Shown: positions 10,844 to 22,095 of the stretch, in pieces | How positions within the stretch are numbered: the stretch's first letter is position 1 | How the letters are laid out: the number at the start of each line of letters is the position of its first letter | Assembly (NCBI GenBank): GCA_036245805.1 | Contig: BTRK01000003.1 | Location: forward strand, 10,788,001 to 10,852,000 | Direction: 5' to 3' | Source of the DNA: Pristionchus mayeri | Lineage: Eukaryota; Nematoda; Chromadorea; Rhabditida; Neodiplogasteridae | Length of the DNA: 64,000 nucleotides | The notes under the pieces: model-generated | What the model saw: only the letters and a program-made list of their open reading frames with translations | Told to the model about the DNA's origin: nothing | Database searches by the model: none | Made by a program: the position numbers and the translations under genes

Positions 10844-11802
10844 TCAAACGTCCTCAATGGGATTATTCAGATACATCTGCTGAGGTTTCGGAATTAGGCA
10901 TGATAACAGAGACAGAGGGCCATGATTTTCTCCGCGTTCGTCGATCCAAATCGTGCCGTACATGGCGTTGTGTATGTACCCATCTTTGTCGACGATAATC
11001 GAATAATCTGCCCGCACAGGCAAAGCATGAGCGATTACCTTAATGTATTCTGCACGGAAAATGCATCTGATCAAATAATGGCGAAATAAGACAACGAACC
11101 TCCGATGAATGCAATAATCGATATGTACACAGTTCCCGAGTGATTCGGCTCAAAGGCTAGCGCTGATTTCGATTTACCTGGAGTGAAGCCCACCGAGCTC
11201 ACCTTGTGGTAAACCTCCGATGTTGAAAGAAGTATCGAACATTGTCGCATGATGTCTATAATAATATGTTGAGTGTTTCAGTTAGAAAATAATACAACTT
11301 TTCATTCGGTCATTCACTGAGAATTTCGATTGCGTCCTGAAAGTAACAGCTATCAATTGTTCAAAGATCGAAATTGTCGCCCATGCAATGTGTATCTGGG
11401 CACTCGGGCAGATGATAACTTTCCGGATGATAACCATAGATAGCATCATAATTTAGTAACGTCGTAAAAATATTGGCGTTTTTGAACACCCTTCGACAAT
11501 CTTTCACAGGACGTTATGATTCGGAAAATAATCCGGCCTAGTGCCCAGATATAACCCACTCATTGTGGCTCTAGCCTGCTGGAAATCCATCGTGCAGTTA
11601 GTGACGTGCTGGAATATGAGTAACTTAAATACATGAAAATTAACTTTTCAAATCACTTTGTATGGATGTAAAATGAATTTGAAATGCCCACCACTCGATC
11701 GCCATCGACTATGCAATATACGGGCTCTTCATAGGCGTTTGAAATCCAAGTTCGTTTCCCACCTCCGCGGCAGCAGCATACACAGCAACATCCGCAACAC
11801 AT
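10844..11802 (-). CDS. four-exon gene with Cys-rich MCCGCCCVCCC start (left copy)
   Basis: Mirror of 37,498-38,456. Exons are 11657-11802, 11299-11336, 11100-11255 and 10844-11049. All exon junctions agree in phase, giving a product of about 148 residues. It begins MCCGCCCVCCCRGGGKRTW, a Cys cluster typical of palmitoylated membrane anchors. Two segments of similar flavour follow: WISNAYEEPVYCIVDGDRVV early, and ADYSIIVDKDGYIHNAMYG in exon 4. In between lies SGTVYISIIAFIG. There is no signal peptide, so a cytosolic protein attached to a membrane by acylation is inferred. I do not recognise the family by name. Strong acceptors (TTTTCCGTGCAG, TTACTTTCAG) and consistent phases make this one of the better-supported models in the window. 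Confidence 0.75.
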
Positions 11803-12223
11803 GGGGTAGTGACAATGGTAACTACAGTCAGAGGACCGAAGTCAAGAAATTACAAATATAAGCCTCTCTGAGGAGTGGACACAGATAATCACTATCAATG
11901 GCGGTAAAATTGGAGAACTGAGATGGTACCATGTTAACATGCCACTATTTCCTGGAATATTTTTTTAAAAATTGTCTTTCAGGCAATGACGATCTGGGTA
12001 CGATCTGGGTACGAATATTGAGTGGATGAAACTCAACCGAACATTTAAAAACAATTTGAAAAAGTAAACTTCACCAAACAAAAACCTCATAATGTTGATT
12101 GCCGGTCCGTTCATTCAGGTGCGTATATTCCGATTGCTGCAGGGAAACCAACTGCGAGACTCCGGCTCTGACCATGCCCATCACTGTACGTTGTAGAATT
12201 TAGGTTATAGTCATAGTTGCTCA

Positions 12224-12319
12224 GCACTGGCGGCGGCGTCTTTCAGACCCCATCACCCCTATATGTACTTTGTTGCCTGTACATGTGACCATGGGGTCGC
12301 CACCGGCGTGGGCAACTAT
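12224..12319. repeat. short imperfect inverted repeat, CGGCGGCG / GGGCAACTAT family
   Basis: Stems atagttgctcagcactggcg and cgccaccggcgtgggcaact form an imperfect hairpin of about 96 bp. A related sequence (cgccgccagtgttgggcaac) occurs at about 58,806 and a related block at 56,825-56,850, so this is a dispersed family. Mirror at 36,981-37,076. Confidence 0.5.
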
Positions 12320-12743
12320 CACGCGTGACAGTAAGAATTGAATAGATTTCTGAACAGCCTGATACATTTATTCACCCTTGCATCTTTGAGCGGTTTCTGA
12401 TAGTTCCAATGATCCCTCAAAATAAACTATCAAGTTTTGTTCCATATATGGATATATCTCCTCGACAACTTATCATCCAATTTTGGGACCTTACAATTAT
12501 TGGACAACTTTTGTCCCATTCAATACGATGTTGACTAAATATTTATTCAACGCCATGGTTGCATCTTCTCTCACTATCCGAAGTTGCCGAATCATCAGTC
12601 TGAAGACTGTCCAACTACTCATATCTCGTTTTCGAGAGTACCCACCCCCAACATTACATTAACATTAGCATGTTGAACACGTGTTGTTCGGTTATGTTTC
12701 TCGACTCGAACCGACTAGCAACCCCAGACGGCTTCAACCTTAT

Positions 12744-13342
12744 TTAAAACGCGTTCTCTGTAAGAACGCAGTGGAATGGTCAGATGATGGCAAAACTCCG
12801 TCACAATGATCCCCTGGGGCTCAAACTTTCAGTATATGACCCATAGGGACAAATAAACTTTCCGCCGGAAGTTGGACCCCAAATTCCAATTTTAACCTAC
12901 AATACATCATTCGAAAGAGCGTGAGAAGTTATGCGAGAATCTGCATTTTCGCCAAAAAAGATCTACTATGACGTGTTTTACATCGTTTCAAATCATATTT
13001 TTCGCTATTTTCCTTAAATATTGTGGTTGCTTCCCTTCTCAAACACACCAGCACCCTCCAGTTTCGATATATTTTTCTCCAAATGTAATGCACAATCAAA
13101 TTATGTTCTTGAAAGTCCACTTTTCGAATGCCAAAATACTTTTCGAATGATGTATAGCATGAGGCCTAGATCCAAAATTTGAAATTATCGATTTTTGTAG
13201 GTCAAAATTGGAATTTGGGGTCCAACTTCCGGCGGAAAGTTTATTTGTCCCTATGGGTCATATACTGAAAGTTTGAGCCCCGGGCGATCATTTTGTCGGA
13301 GTTGTGCCATGCCAACATCACTCTTATAAAGAACGCGTTTTA
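12744..13342. mobile_element. foldback element (about 600 bp) with TTAAAACGCGTTCT ends, left copy
   Basis: The ends are ttaaaacgcgttct and its reverse complement. Further in, arms of about 120 bp are inverted copies (the stretch with ttccgccggaagttggaccc at 12,858-12,880 and its complement at 13,220-13,245), separated by a unique core of about 300 bp. Both ends begin with TTAA, which could be a target-site duplication. No coding capacity. Mirror at 35,958-36,556. Confidence 0.65.
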
Positions 13343-14170
13343 ATAGAAGCACCACATAATGCACGAAAAACGTCTTCCAAAAAATGCTTCTTTCCTCCCC
13401 TCCCGCATGAACGTATGTAAATTTTCCGCATGAAGGTCCGCATCAACGTATGTGAATTTCATCGGTTGAGTTTCAAAGAAAAGTTTAAGCTGTGAGATTC
13501 CGACAGTTCGCAATGAAGTTGTGGTGCACAGCAAGTCAACTCAGAAAAAAAGATCATTTGCGTGGAAGAACAAATTCAATTAACTGCGGACAATGGGAGA
13601 TTCGGAACAATGGAACGAGACAATGGAAGTCCAGGGTTTTCGGAACGTTAGCTCATGCCACAGCTCTCTGAGACGGAAATTGACCAATCGGCTCCATCAG
13701 ATTGTGCGAAAGGGGTTTAGGCAACTTTTTAGGCAACAATTTTTTTTCTTGGGTAGATCTTATAAATTCCAACAACATATCAAAAAATTAGATGGGTTAC
13801 ATTTTTAGTTTTCGAATAAAACATCCATGAAATTTTGCATAAACAATAAAAGATACAATTTGCATAAACTAAAATCAAGGATCGATTCAGAGCACCAAGT
13901 TTAGACTAACACTAAGTTTTCATAAGATTTGGGTGTGTTTTCACCGAGTAGTGCTCAAATATGTATTCGTATGAACAAAATTATGATGCATGTAATTATG
14001 CTAATTAATTGTTTCAGGTCATCTCGTTTGCACAAATCGAAGTAGGACCCCTTTGGCTATCAGATTATGTGAAAAACCCAAAGTGCATGTTTTTGATGTA
14101 CCCTTTTATTGGAAAAATCTGCGGTTCTTATGCGAATGCACTGATATTAGTACAATACATCTCTCATTAC

Positions 14171-14481
14171 TAGAGTTCTCTTGTTGGAAAATGTTCCAAT
14201 TTTCCAATAGCGAGAACAAAGGAGTCTCTCACTCATCTCATTTTCCAATAACATCTATTGTATGGTGGAATTTTCCAATAACTTATTGGAAACTTATTGG
14301 AAAATAGTCGATTGAGTTTCAACGATCAATAACCCCTTTTCTTCGTGCTTTCTTATTGGGAAATCGTTTTCCAATAATTTTCCAATAATACGTCATTTCC
14401 AATAAGCGGCAACCTCATTTTGCGGTGAGGGGGAGGGGGGTAATTTTCCAATAACGATTTTTTTCCAACAAGAGAACTCTA
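14171..14481. mobile_element. hAT-like MITE rich in TTCCAATAA, left copy
   Basis: A 311-bp element with terminal inverted repeats tagagttctcttgttggaaa and a perfect 8-bp target duplication ctcattac (14163-14170 and 14482-14489), the length expected for hAT transposition. The interior holds about ten copies of TTCCAATA or TATTGGAA in both orientations and a G-rich tract. No ORF. Mirror at 34,819-35,129 with its duplication intact. Confidence 0.85.
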
Positions 14482-14718
14482 CTCATTACAGTCATCCTCA
14501 TTTTTCGACGCGTCTCACGCTTCGGAAGCGCTCGCTCGTTTCCAAGCGGTCATCGGGGGCGGAAATTCGAGTGTGCAAGTGGAGCATAAGAATGTGAGCA
14601 CGGGCGAAAATCTTCTTAAAGGAGCACTAAAGACAAAGTAGCCATATCGATAGAAAAAAGTGTACGCGAGCTTCCACCCTCCAAAGATCATAGCGCGAGC
14701 TAGGAGATATATGTCCAT

Positions 14719-14789
14719 CGGTAGCTTAGCTCAGTGGTAGAGCAGCTGCCATATGATCGGAAGGTTGTGGGTTCGGTTCCCGTCTTTTG
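14719..14789 (+). other. tRNA-like sequence (degenerate tRNA or SINE head), left copy
   Basis: The sequence tagcttagctcagtggtaga matches a tRNA A box and D arm, and gtgggttcggttcccgtc resembles a B box and T arm. The D and T stems can form with wobbles. The anticodon stem has one mismatch around an eight-base loop and the acceptor stem does not pair. I infer a tRNA-derived repeat or dead tRNA rather than a working gene. Mirror at 34,511-34,581 (minus strand). Confidence 0.5.
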
Positions 14790-15119
14790 ACAAATCTTCC
14801 ATCGATTTGAATTCGCGCACTTCCCTGGGCTTTCAAGCGTCCATAACACTCAGCCAACAAATCATAACTATGTTGAGAGTAGACATATCAATGTAATTTG
14901 TTGGAGCCTTTAGACGTTAAGAAGAGCTAGGTCATGGTTATGAATGCGCCGAAAGTTGAACGTTGCCGTTAGTCCTCATTTGTAAATATGTTCCAAACAA
15001 CGTATGGGTTCCTACAAAAGGTCGAATGAGTTTCACAATAATAAAATCCTGTTGATATTTGTTCGGTGGTTAGTGGATTCAACTTGGTTAGTGAAAAAAA
15101 AACAATTGAATAACACATG

Positions 15120-15330
15120 TATCACGAGCAAAATCAGCCTCGTCCGGAACAATTTTTTTTCAAAGTTGTTCGATTTCGATCATATTATAGTAGGAAGGTA
15201 CCCTGGATTCAAGAATTCGATTAAACTAGGTAAACTCCGAGAGCCGGGTTTTAGGTATTTTCCGGTTTTCAATGCGGCCATGCCGTATCACAGCTCCCAG
15301 ACTAGCTACAGTGATGTGATCAGGCTTAAA
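15120..15330 (+). pseudogene. possible decayed astacin catalytic exons, left copy
   Basis: One frame reads MYHEQNQPRPEQFF, resembling the HEQ.R.DRD part of the astacin zinc site. After a run of eight T, a second frame reads FDFDHIIVGRYPGFKNSIK and later AAMPYHSSQTSYS, resembling the region that in astacins leads to the Met-turn (SVMHY). The first half of the HExxH zinc motif is not found. The position, upstream of the EGF exons and in the same orientation, fits a decayed catalytic domain. The match is weak and could be chance. The same frameshift is present in the right arm (about 33,970-34,180). Confidence 0.25.
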
Positions 15331-15813
15331 ATACGCGGAAAAATATGAGAAACAACTTTCATGTTACAAATAAGATTGCAATATGCACTCTAAAAAAGTT
15401 GTAATCGCAAAACTGCATTTGAGGGTGAATATAAATTTCTTACGCAATTACAATAGCGACTAAAGCGGAATTTTATAGCGGATAATTGAAGAGGAAGTAG
15501 TCATGTCTCTTAGAAAAAAATAAAATTAAACTTTAGTTGAGGTTGTAGTCTCCATTTTTCTCGCCTATCGTGGCACACTGCTAACTGTCAATAGTTAAAC
15601 CCCTCAGATACATATCTCTAATTCCTAAGTGATAACCAGCAAATGCTTGAAAAGCCTCCATGAGCGTTATCCAGGGGATGTCAACATGGGAATCGAGACC
15701 ACAAGTTGGTTTCAGAGGTCAAAATGATGTGTGGAAGCCGGTCAAAAACACACTGCATTATTTACTCAGCCAAACAACGTTTCCAATATTTTTTTTCAAA
15801 ATCAGTTTTCAGA

Positions 15814-18800
15814 CGACTCTAGCAATCGACAGCCTGTTCTAGTCGCCAACGATCCTGATTATATTAACACCATGGGACAGTATATAGTTCATAATTCGGG
15901 CATTCGCATCTTTATACGAATTATCTCGATCGGATTTGTAACGAGATAGTATGCTAATATTAAGAGATTATTACCCGAATCGTCAACTCACCTACTCGAC
16001 TAAATACACCGATATGCAAATGAAATATACGAAATAATTACAGCGCAAGAAACTCACCTTCAACGACTACAAAATGGTCAATTCGCTCTACGAATGCTCG
16101 GGTAAGTAAATATATAATTGTTCATTTGTTAGCGATGAGACATACCGGAATACCAATACAGTATTTGCATAATTATTGTAGATAAGTGCCCTAAGCAGCT
16201 TCCGTGCCGAAACGGCGGTTACACATCGCCAAAAAACTGCAATGTGTACGTTCTCATTATTGTATTTTTAAAGTTTTTATAAAAAAACAACCAAAGTAAA
16301 CTGATCACCAATAATTCAAGGACATTTGAAAATCTACGGTGATACAACCTGTTTCAAATAAGATCATTCAAAGGCACCAATCTCATCACATCTTTCAGCT
16401 GCGTTTGCAACGATTTCTACTCGGGAACGTACTGTGGGATACCGGCACTTACCAGCACAGTCTATGTAAGATCAAGAGTTTCCAATGTTATATTCCAATG
16501 TTATGTTATATTATTAGACCTAAAACATTACACGGTGACTTATTCAGTATAAAGTGTTATATATTCAGAATCAGCAAGCATCACCTGTCCAGGGCATCAA
16601 TTTGTGGGCTTTTTGGATATTTGTTGCATTATTGTCGTCACTTTCCATATCACGCCTCTCGCGAGAGATTCGAACTGACTGTGGGACAGGGCCATTTTCG
16701 GCATTCGGGTTTTCAACGGTTTTGGGCTTCCCTAGGTCCAACTAAGTCCCCCACAATCGGAAAAGTCTTTGCGACCGCCCCTCTTCGAGCTGCTGCACCG
16801 GTCGCAGTTTCACCTCGGACTTTGTTGATGGCTTATCACCCTTCAAAATTGAGCTACCTCGCTCATTTTTCGTTTCCCCGGCTAACGTTTCATGCTCTAT
16901 CGACCTATGTATTTCATTTGGTCATATCTTATATAGTTAAGGCACTAGGTTCAACGCATATTTACTCGAAAACTGTTCGAATGTGGTTTTTAATTTTTCT
17001 ATGGTAGATGCGTCTTCTCGAGACGTTTCGATTGAGTGGTTTATGCTCGCATATCTCGGGGGCTAATTTGGTTTCGCATGTAAAAACCGATTTTACTTGA
17101 TTTGAAATTGATTTTCACTCTATTTTATCCCTATTGTTCCGTCACGTCGCTCAATTTGAAGTGAAACATAACTCAATAAACGCTTACAAAGGCCACGAAG
17201 TGCAGATAAATGCGTCTTAATTTTTTTTTCACTCCACCGGGAGAGATTATACAATGATTTTTTCTGTCCGAATAGGAGCGTGATAAACAAATGTCCATGT
17301 CACTCAAAAAATTTCACATTTAACGAAACCTGCTTTTTTCGCAAACCCTCAGAGCAGGATTCGATTCGAAGTAGCGGATATATTTTACAAATAGTTCCTA
17401 AATATATGCTATCCGGTTAGATCGACCCGATTAAAGTGAAGCCTATTAAGCAATTTCAAACTTCATGGCCGAAATCGTGCAAAACTTTTGTTCCAAACTA
17501 ATAATTACATCGATATGCAAATTAAATATACGAAATAATTACAGCGCAAGAAACTCACCTTCAACGACTACAAAATGATCAATTCGCTCTACGAATGCTC
17601 GGGTAAGTAAATATATAATTGTTCATTTGTTAGCGATGAGACATACCGGAATACCAATACAGTATTTGCATAATTATTGTAGATAAGTGCCCTAAGCAGC
17701 TTCCGTGCCGAAACGGCGGTTACACATCGCCAAAAAACTGCAATGTGTACGTTCTCATTATTGTATTTTTAAAGTTTTTATAAAAAAACAACCAAAGTAA
17801 ACTGATCACCAATAATTCAAGGACATTTGAAAATCTACGGTGATACAACCTGTTTCAAATAAGATCATTCAAAGGCACCAATCTCATCACATCTTTCAGC
17901 TGCGTTTGCAACGATTTCTACTCGGGAACGTACTGTGGGATACCGGCACTTACCAGCACAGTCTATGTAAGATCAAGAGTTTCCAATGTTATATTCCAAT
18001 GTTATGTTATATTATTAGACCTAAAACATTACACGGTGACTTATTCAGTATAAAGTGTTATATATTCAGAATCAGCAAGCATCACCTGTCCAGGGCATCA
18101 ATTTGTGGGCTTTTTGGATATTTGTTGCATTATTGTCGTCACTTTCCATATCACGCCTCTCGCGAGAGATTCGAACTGACTGTGGGACAGGGCCATTTTC
18201 GGCATTCGGGTTTTCAACGGTTTTGGGCTTCCCTAGGTCCAACTAAGTCCCCCACAATCGGAAAAGTCTTTGCGACCGCCCCTCTTCGAGCTGCTGCACC
18301 GGTCGCAGTTTCACCTCGGACTTTGTTGATGGCTTATCACCCTTCAAAATTGAGCTACCTCGCTCATTTTTCGTTTCCCCGGCTAACGTTTCATGCTCTA
18401 TCGACCTATGTATTTCATTTGGTCATATCTTATATAGTTAAGGCACTAGGTTCAACGCATATTTACTCGAAAACTGTTCGAATGTGGTTTTTAATTTTTC
18501 TATGGTAGATGCGTCTTCTCGAGACGTTTCGATTGAGTGGTTTATGCTCGCATATCTCGGGGGCTAATTTGGTTTCGCATGTAAAAACCGATTTTACTTG
18601 ATTTGAAATTGATTTTCACTCTATTTTATCCCTATTGTTCCGTCACGTCGCTCAATTTGAAGTGAAACATAACTCAATAAACGCTTACAAAGGCCACGAA
18701 GTGCAGATAAATGCGTCTTAATTTTTTTTCACTCCACCGGGAGAGATTATACAATGATTTTTTCTGTCCGAATAGGAGCGTGATAAACAAATGTCCATGT

Positions 18801-21800
18801 CATTCAAAAAATTTCACATTTAACGAAACCTGCTTTTTTCGCAAACCCTCAGAGCAGGATTCGATTCGAAGTAGCGGATATATTTTACAAATAGTTCCTA
18901 AATATATGCTATCCGGTTAGATCGACCCGATTAAAGTGAAGCCTATTAAGCAATTTCAAACTTCATGGCCGAAATCGTGCAAAACTTTTGTTCCAAACTA
19001 ATAATTACATCGATATGCAAATGAAATATACGAAATAATTACAGCGCAAGAAACTCACCTTCAACGACTACAAAATGGTCAATTCGCTCTACGAATGCTC
19101 GGGTAAGTAAATATATAATTGTTCATTTGTTAGCGATGAGACATACCGGAATACCAATACAGTATTTGCATAATTATTGTAGATAAGTGCCCTAAGCAGC
19201 TTCCGTGCCGAAACGGCGGTTACACATCGCCAAAAAACTGCAATGTGTACGTTCTCATTATTGTATTTTTAAAGTTTTTATAAAAAAACAACCAAAGTAA
19301 ACTGATCACCAATAATTCAAGGACATTTGAAAATCTACGGTGATACAACCTGTTTCAAATAAGATCATTCAAAGGCACCAATCTCATCACATCTTTCAGC
19401 TGCGTTTGCAACGATTTCTACTCGGGAACGTACTGTGGGATACCGGCACTTACCAGCACAGTCTATGTAAGATCAAGAGTTTCCAATGTTATATTCCAAT
19501 GTTATGTTATATTATTAGACCTAAAACATTACACGGTGACTTATTCAGTATAAAGTGTTATATATTCAGAATCAGCAAGCATCACCTGTCCAGGGCATCA
19601 ATTTGTGGGCTTTTTGGATATTTGTTGCATTATTGTCGTCACTTTCCATATCACGCCTCTCGCGAGAGATTCGAACTGACTGTGGGACAGGGCCATATTC
19701 GGCATTCGGGTTTTCAACGGTTTTGGGCTTCCCTAGGTCCAACTAAGTCCCCCACAATCGGAAAAGTCTTTGCGACCGCCCCTCTTCGAGCTGCTGCACC
19801 GGTCGCAGTTTCACCTCGGACTTTGTTGATGGCTTATCACCCTTCAAAATTGAGCTACCTCGCTCATTTTTCGTTTCCCCGGCTAACGTTTCATGCTCTA
19901 TCGACCTATGTATTTCATTTGGTCATATCTTATATAGTTAAGGCACTAGGTTCAACGCATATTTACTCGAAAACTGTTCGAATGTGGTTTTTAATTTTTC
20001 TATGGTAGATGCGTCTTCTCGAGACGTTTCGATTGAGTGGTTTATGCTCGCATATCTCGGGGGCTAATTTGGTTTCGCATGTAAAAACCGATTTTACTTG
20101 ATTTGAAATTGATTTTCACTCTATTTTATCCCTATTGTTCCGTCACGTCGCTCAATTTGAAGTGAAACATAACTCAATAAACGCTTACAAAGGCCACGAA
20201 GTGCAGATAAATGCGTCTTAATTTTTTTTCACTCCACCGGGAGAGATTATACAATGATTTTTTCTGTCCGAATAGGAGCGTGATAAACAAATGTCCATGT
20301 CATTCAAAAAATTTCACATTTAACGAAACCTGCTTTTTTCGCAAACCCTCAGAGCAGGATTCGATTCGAAGTAGCGGATATATTTTACAAATAGTTCCTA
20401 AATATATGCTATCCGGTTAGATCGACCCGATTAAAGTGAAGCCTATTAAGCAATTTCAAACTTCATGGCCGAAATCGTGCAAAACTTTTGTTCCAAACTA
20501 ATAATTACATCGATATGCAAATTAAATATACGAAATAATTACAGCGCAAGAAACTCACCTTCAACGACTACAAAATGATCAATTCGCTCTACGAATGCTC
20601 GGGTAAGTAAATATATAATTGTTCATTTGTTAGCGATGAGACATACCGGAATACCAATACAGTATTTGCATAATTATTGTAGATAAGTGCCCTAAGCAGC
20701 TTCCGTGCCGAAACGGCGGTTACACATCGCCAAAGACCTGCAATGTGTACGTTATCATTATTGTATTTTAAAAGTTTTTATAAAAAAAACAACACAACTA
20801 AACTGATCAACAATAATTCAAGGAAATTAGCCAATCTACGGTGATACGACCTACGGTGATTTGCTACAAATAAGATCATTCAAAGGAATCAATCCCATCC
20901 CATCTTTCAGCTGCGTTTGCAACGATTTCTACTCGGGAACGTACTGTGGGATACCGGCACTCACCAGTACAGTCTATGTAAGTTCAAGAGTTTCCAATGT
21001 TATATTTTTAGACCTAAAACAGTGCACATTACACGGTGACTTATTCATTATAAAGTGGTATATATTCAGAATGAGCAAGCGTCACCTATCCAGGGCTTCA
21101 ATTTGTGGGCGTTTTGGATATTTTTTGCATTATTGTCGGGCACTTTCCATATGCGCTACGTAGATAGTTCATATATATAGGATACGTGAAACGTACCCGA
21201 AAAATATGCAATATTGCATAAAACAGCCCATAGGGGGAATCTTACAGGCGTTGTGTAAGTTTTTATCCAACAGAAAAAAATAATAACAAATATATGTAAA
21301 TAAAAATAAAGTATAATAACATACCCCTTGTTCCGGTATCACAATGCATTGTGATTTGCAGGATTGGAATAGTGTAAGGTCAATCTACAATACGACTTAC
21401 AACGAGACCCTCTTCACCTCGGGCAACAACTACAACTGGGACATGTTTCAAAAGGATGACGCGGGGATGATCATGGTATGCAATAGCGCGACCGCGACAC
21501 ATTTCCTGATTCAGGCTCCAGAGGGGAGGAAGATTCGAGTGACGGTCGAGAAGATCTACGCTGCTTGGGGACAACTCAACTGCTACGTCGGATGTCCTTT
21601 CGTTGGGCTGGAATTCGTGGATAACGTTAATGGGGATCTGAGCACCATGGGCAAAATGTATGTCGAGTTATGTTGGCATTAAGCCAGTAACAGCAAGAGC
21701 CATTCATGAGAGAGTATATACATCAAAAAGTAATTGATAATTTTTTTAAAAATATTGTTTGGTAGTAACGGAATCCTGACAAATTTAGCTTTGTAAGGAA

Positions 21801-22095
21801 TATAAATTTGTTGCAATATTATCAAATATTATAACACGGTTTTAGTTTCTGCTGCACAAAGGATGAAGGCTACTCGTTCATCTCCAAGAGTAATGTTATC
21901 GGGTCAGTTCTTTGTTTTTTGTTGTTGTTTTCTTTCGAAACGTGTGCTTTCAGACAAGTGTTAGTGCATAACATATGCATATGCATGATATAAGTAATCA
22001 GTCGTGTGTACAATCACTCACTCATTTTTAGGTACAAGGCCTACGCCTCGCCGGGCATGCCTTTCGACGCTGCCGTTAAATACACTATTGTCTAA
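15814..22095 (+). CDS. astacin-family gene part: end of protease domain, four EGF cassettes, CUB domain (left)
   Basis: Exons run in order. 15814-15886 holds SNRQPVLVANDPDYINTMG, the end of an astacin domain. Then comes a three-exon cassette in four copies: RKLTFNDYKMVNSLYEC (16044-16101, 17545-17602, 19045-19102, 20545-20602), the first half of an EGF module, CPKQLPCRNGGYTSPKNC (16182-16246, 17683-17747, 19183-19247, 20683-20747), and its second half, CVCNDFYSGTYCGIP (16399-16465, 17900-17966, 19400-19466, 20911-20977). Last come CUB exons 21362-21657, 21846-21902 and 22032-22095. Each cassette enters and leaves in phase 0, so all copies can be spliced in frame. The architecture is that of secreted nematode NAS metalloproteases. 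No intact HExxH motif was found upstream, so the gene may be a protease-dead or truncated derivative. The donor of the first exon (ATA|GTTCAT) is my choice to keep phase 0. Confidence 0.7.
16011..20511 (+). repeat. three 1.5-kb tandem repeats carrying EGF exons (left array)
   Basis: Units are 16011-17511 (1,501 bp), 17512-19011 (1,500) and 19012-20511 (1,500), followed by a fourth partial unit that stays similar to about 21,150 and then diverges. Identity among full units is above 99 percent. Diagnostic variants are not shared simply by neighbours. Units 1 and 3 have GCAAATGAAAT and ATGGTC; units 2 and 4 have GCAAATTAAAT and ATGATC. Unit 3 alone has CATATTCGG. Units 2 and 3 share an eight-T run and GTCATTC, where unit 1 has nine T and GTCACTC. 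The non-exonic part has no recognised gene. Confidence 0.95.

Noticed and set aside
14719..14789. Functional tRNA gene
   Set aside because: The acceptor stem does not pair and the anticodon loop is eight bases, so only A and B box similarity remains.
16339..17007. A 222-residue ORF (MIQPVSNKII...) repeated five times in the two arrays
   Set aside because: It overlaps the EGF exon in a different frame, covers intron sequence, and is conserved only because the whole 1.5-kb unit is recently duplicated. The EGF exon frame has the recognisable protein motif.
16011..20511. CRISPR-like or satellite array
   Set aside because: The units are 1.5 kb, contain spliced exons, and have no short repeat-spacer structure.
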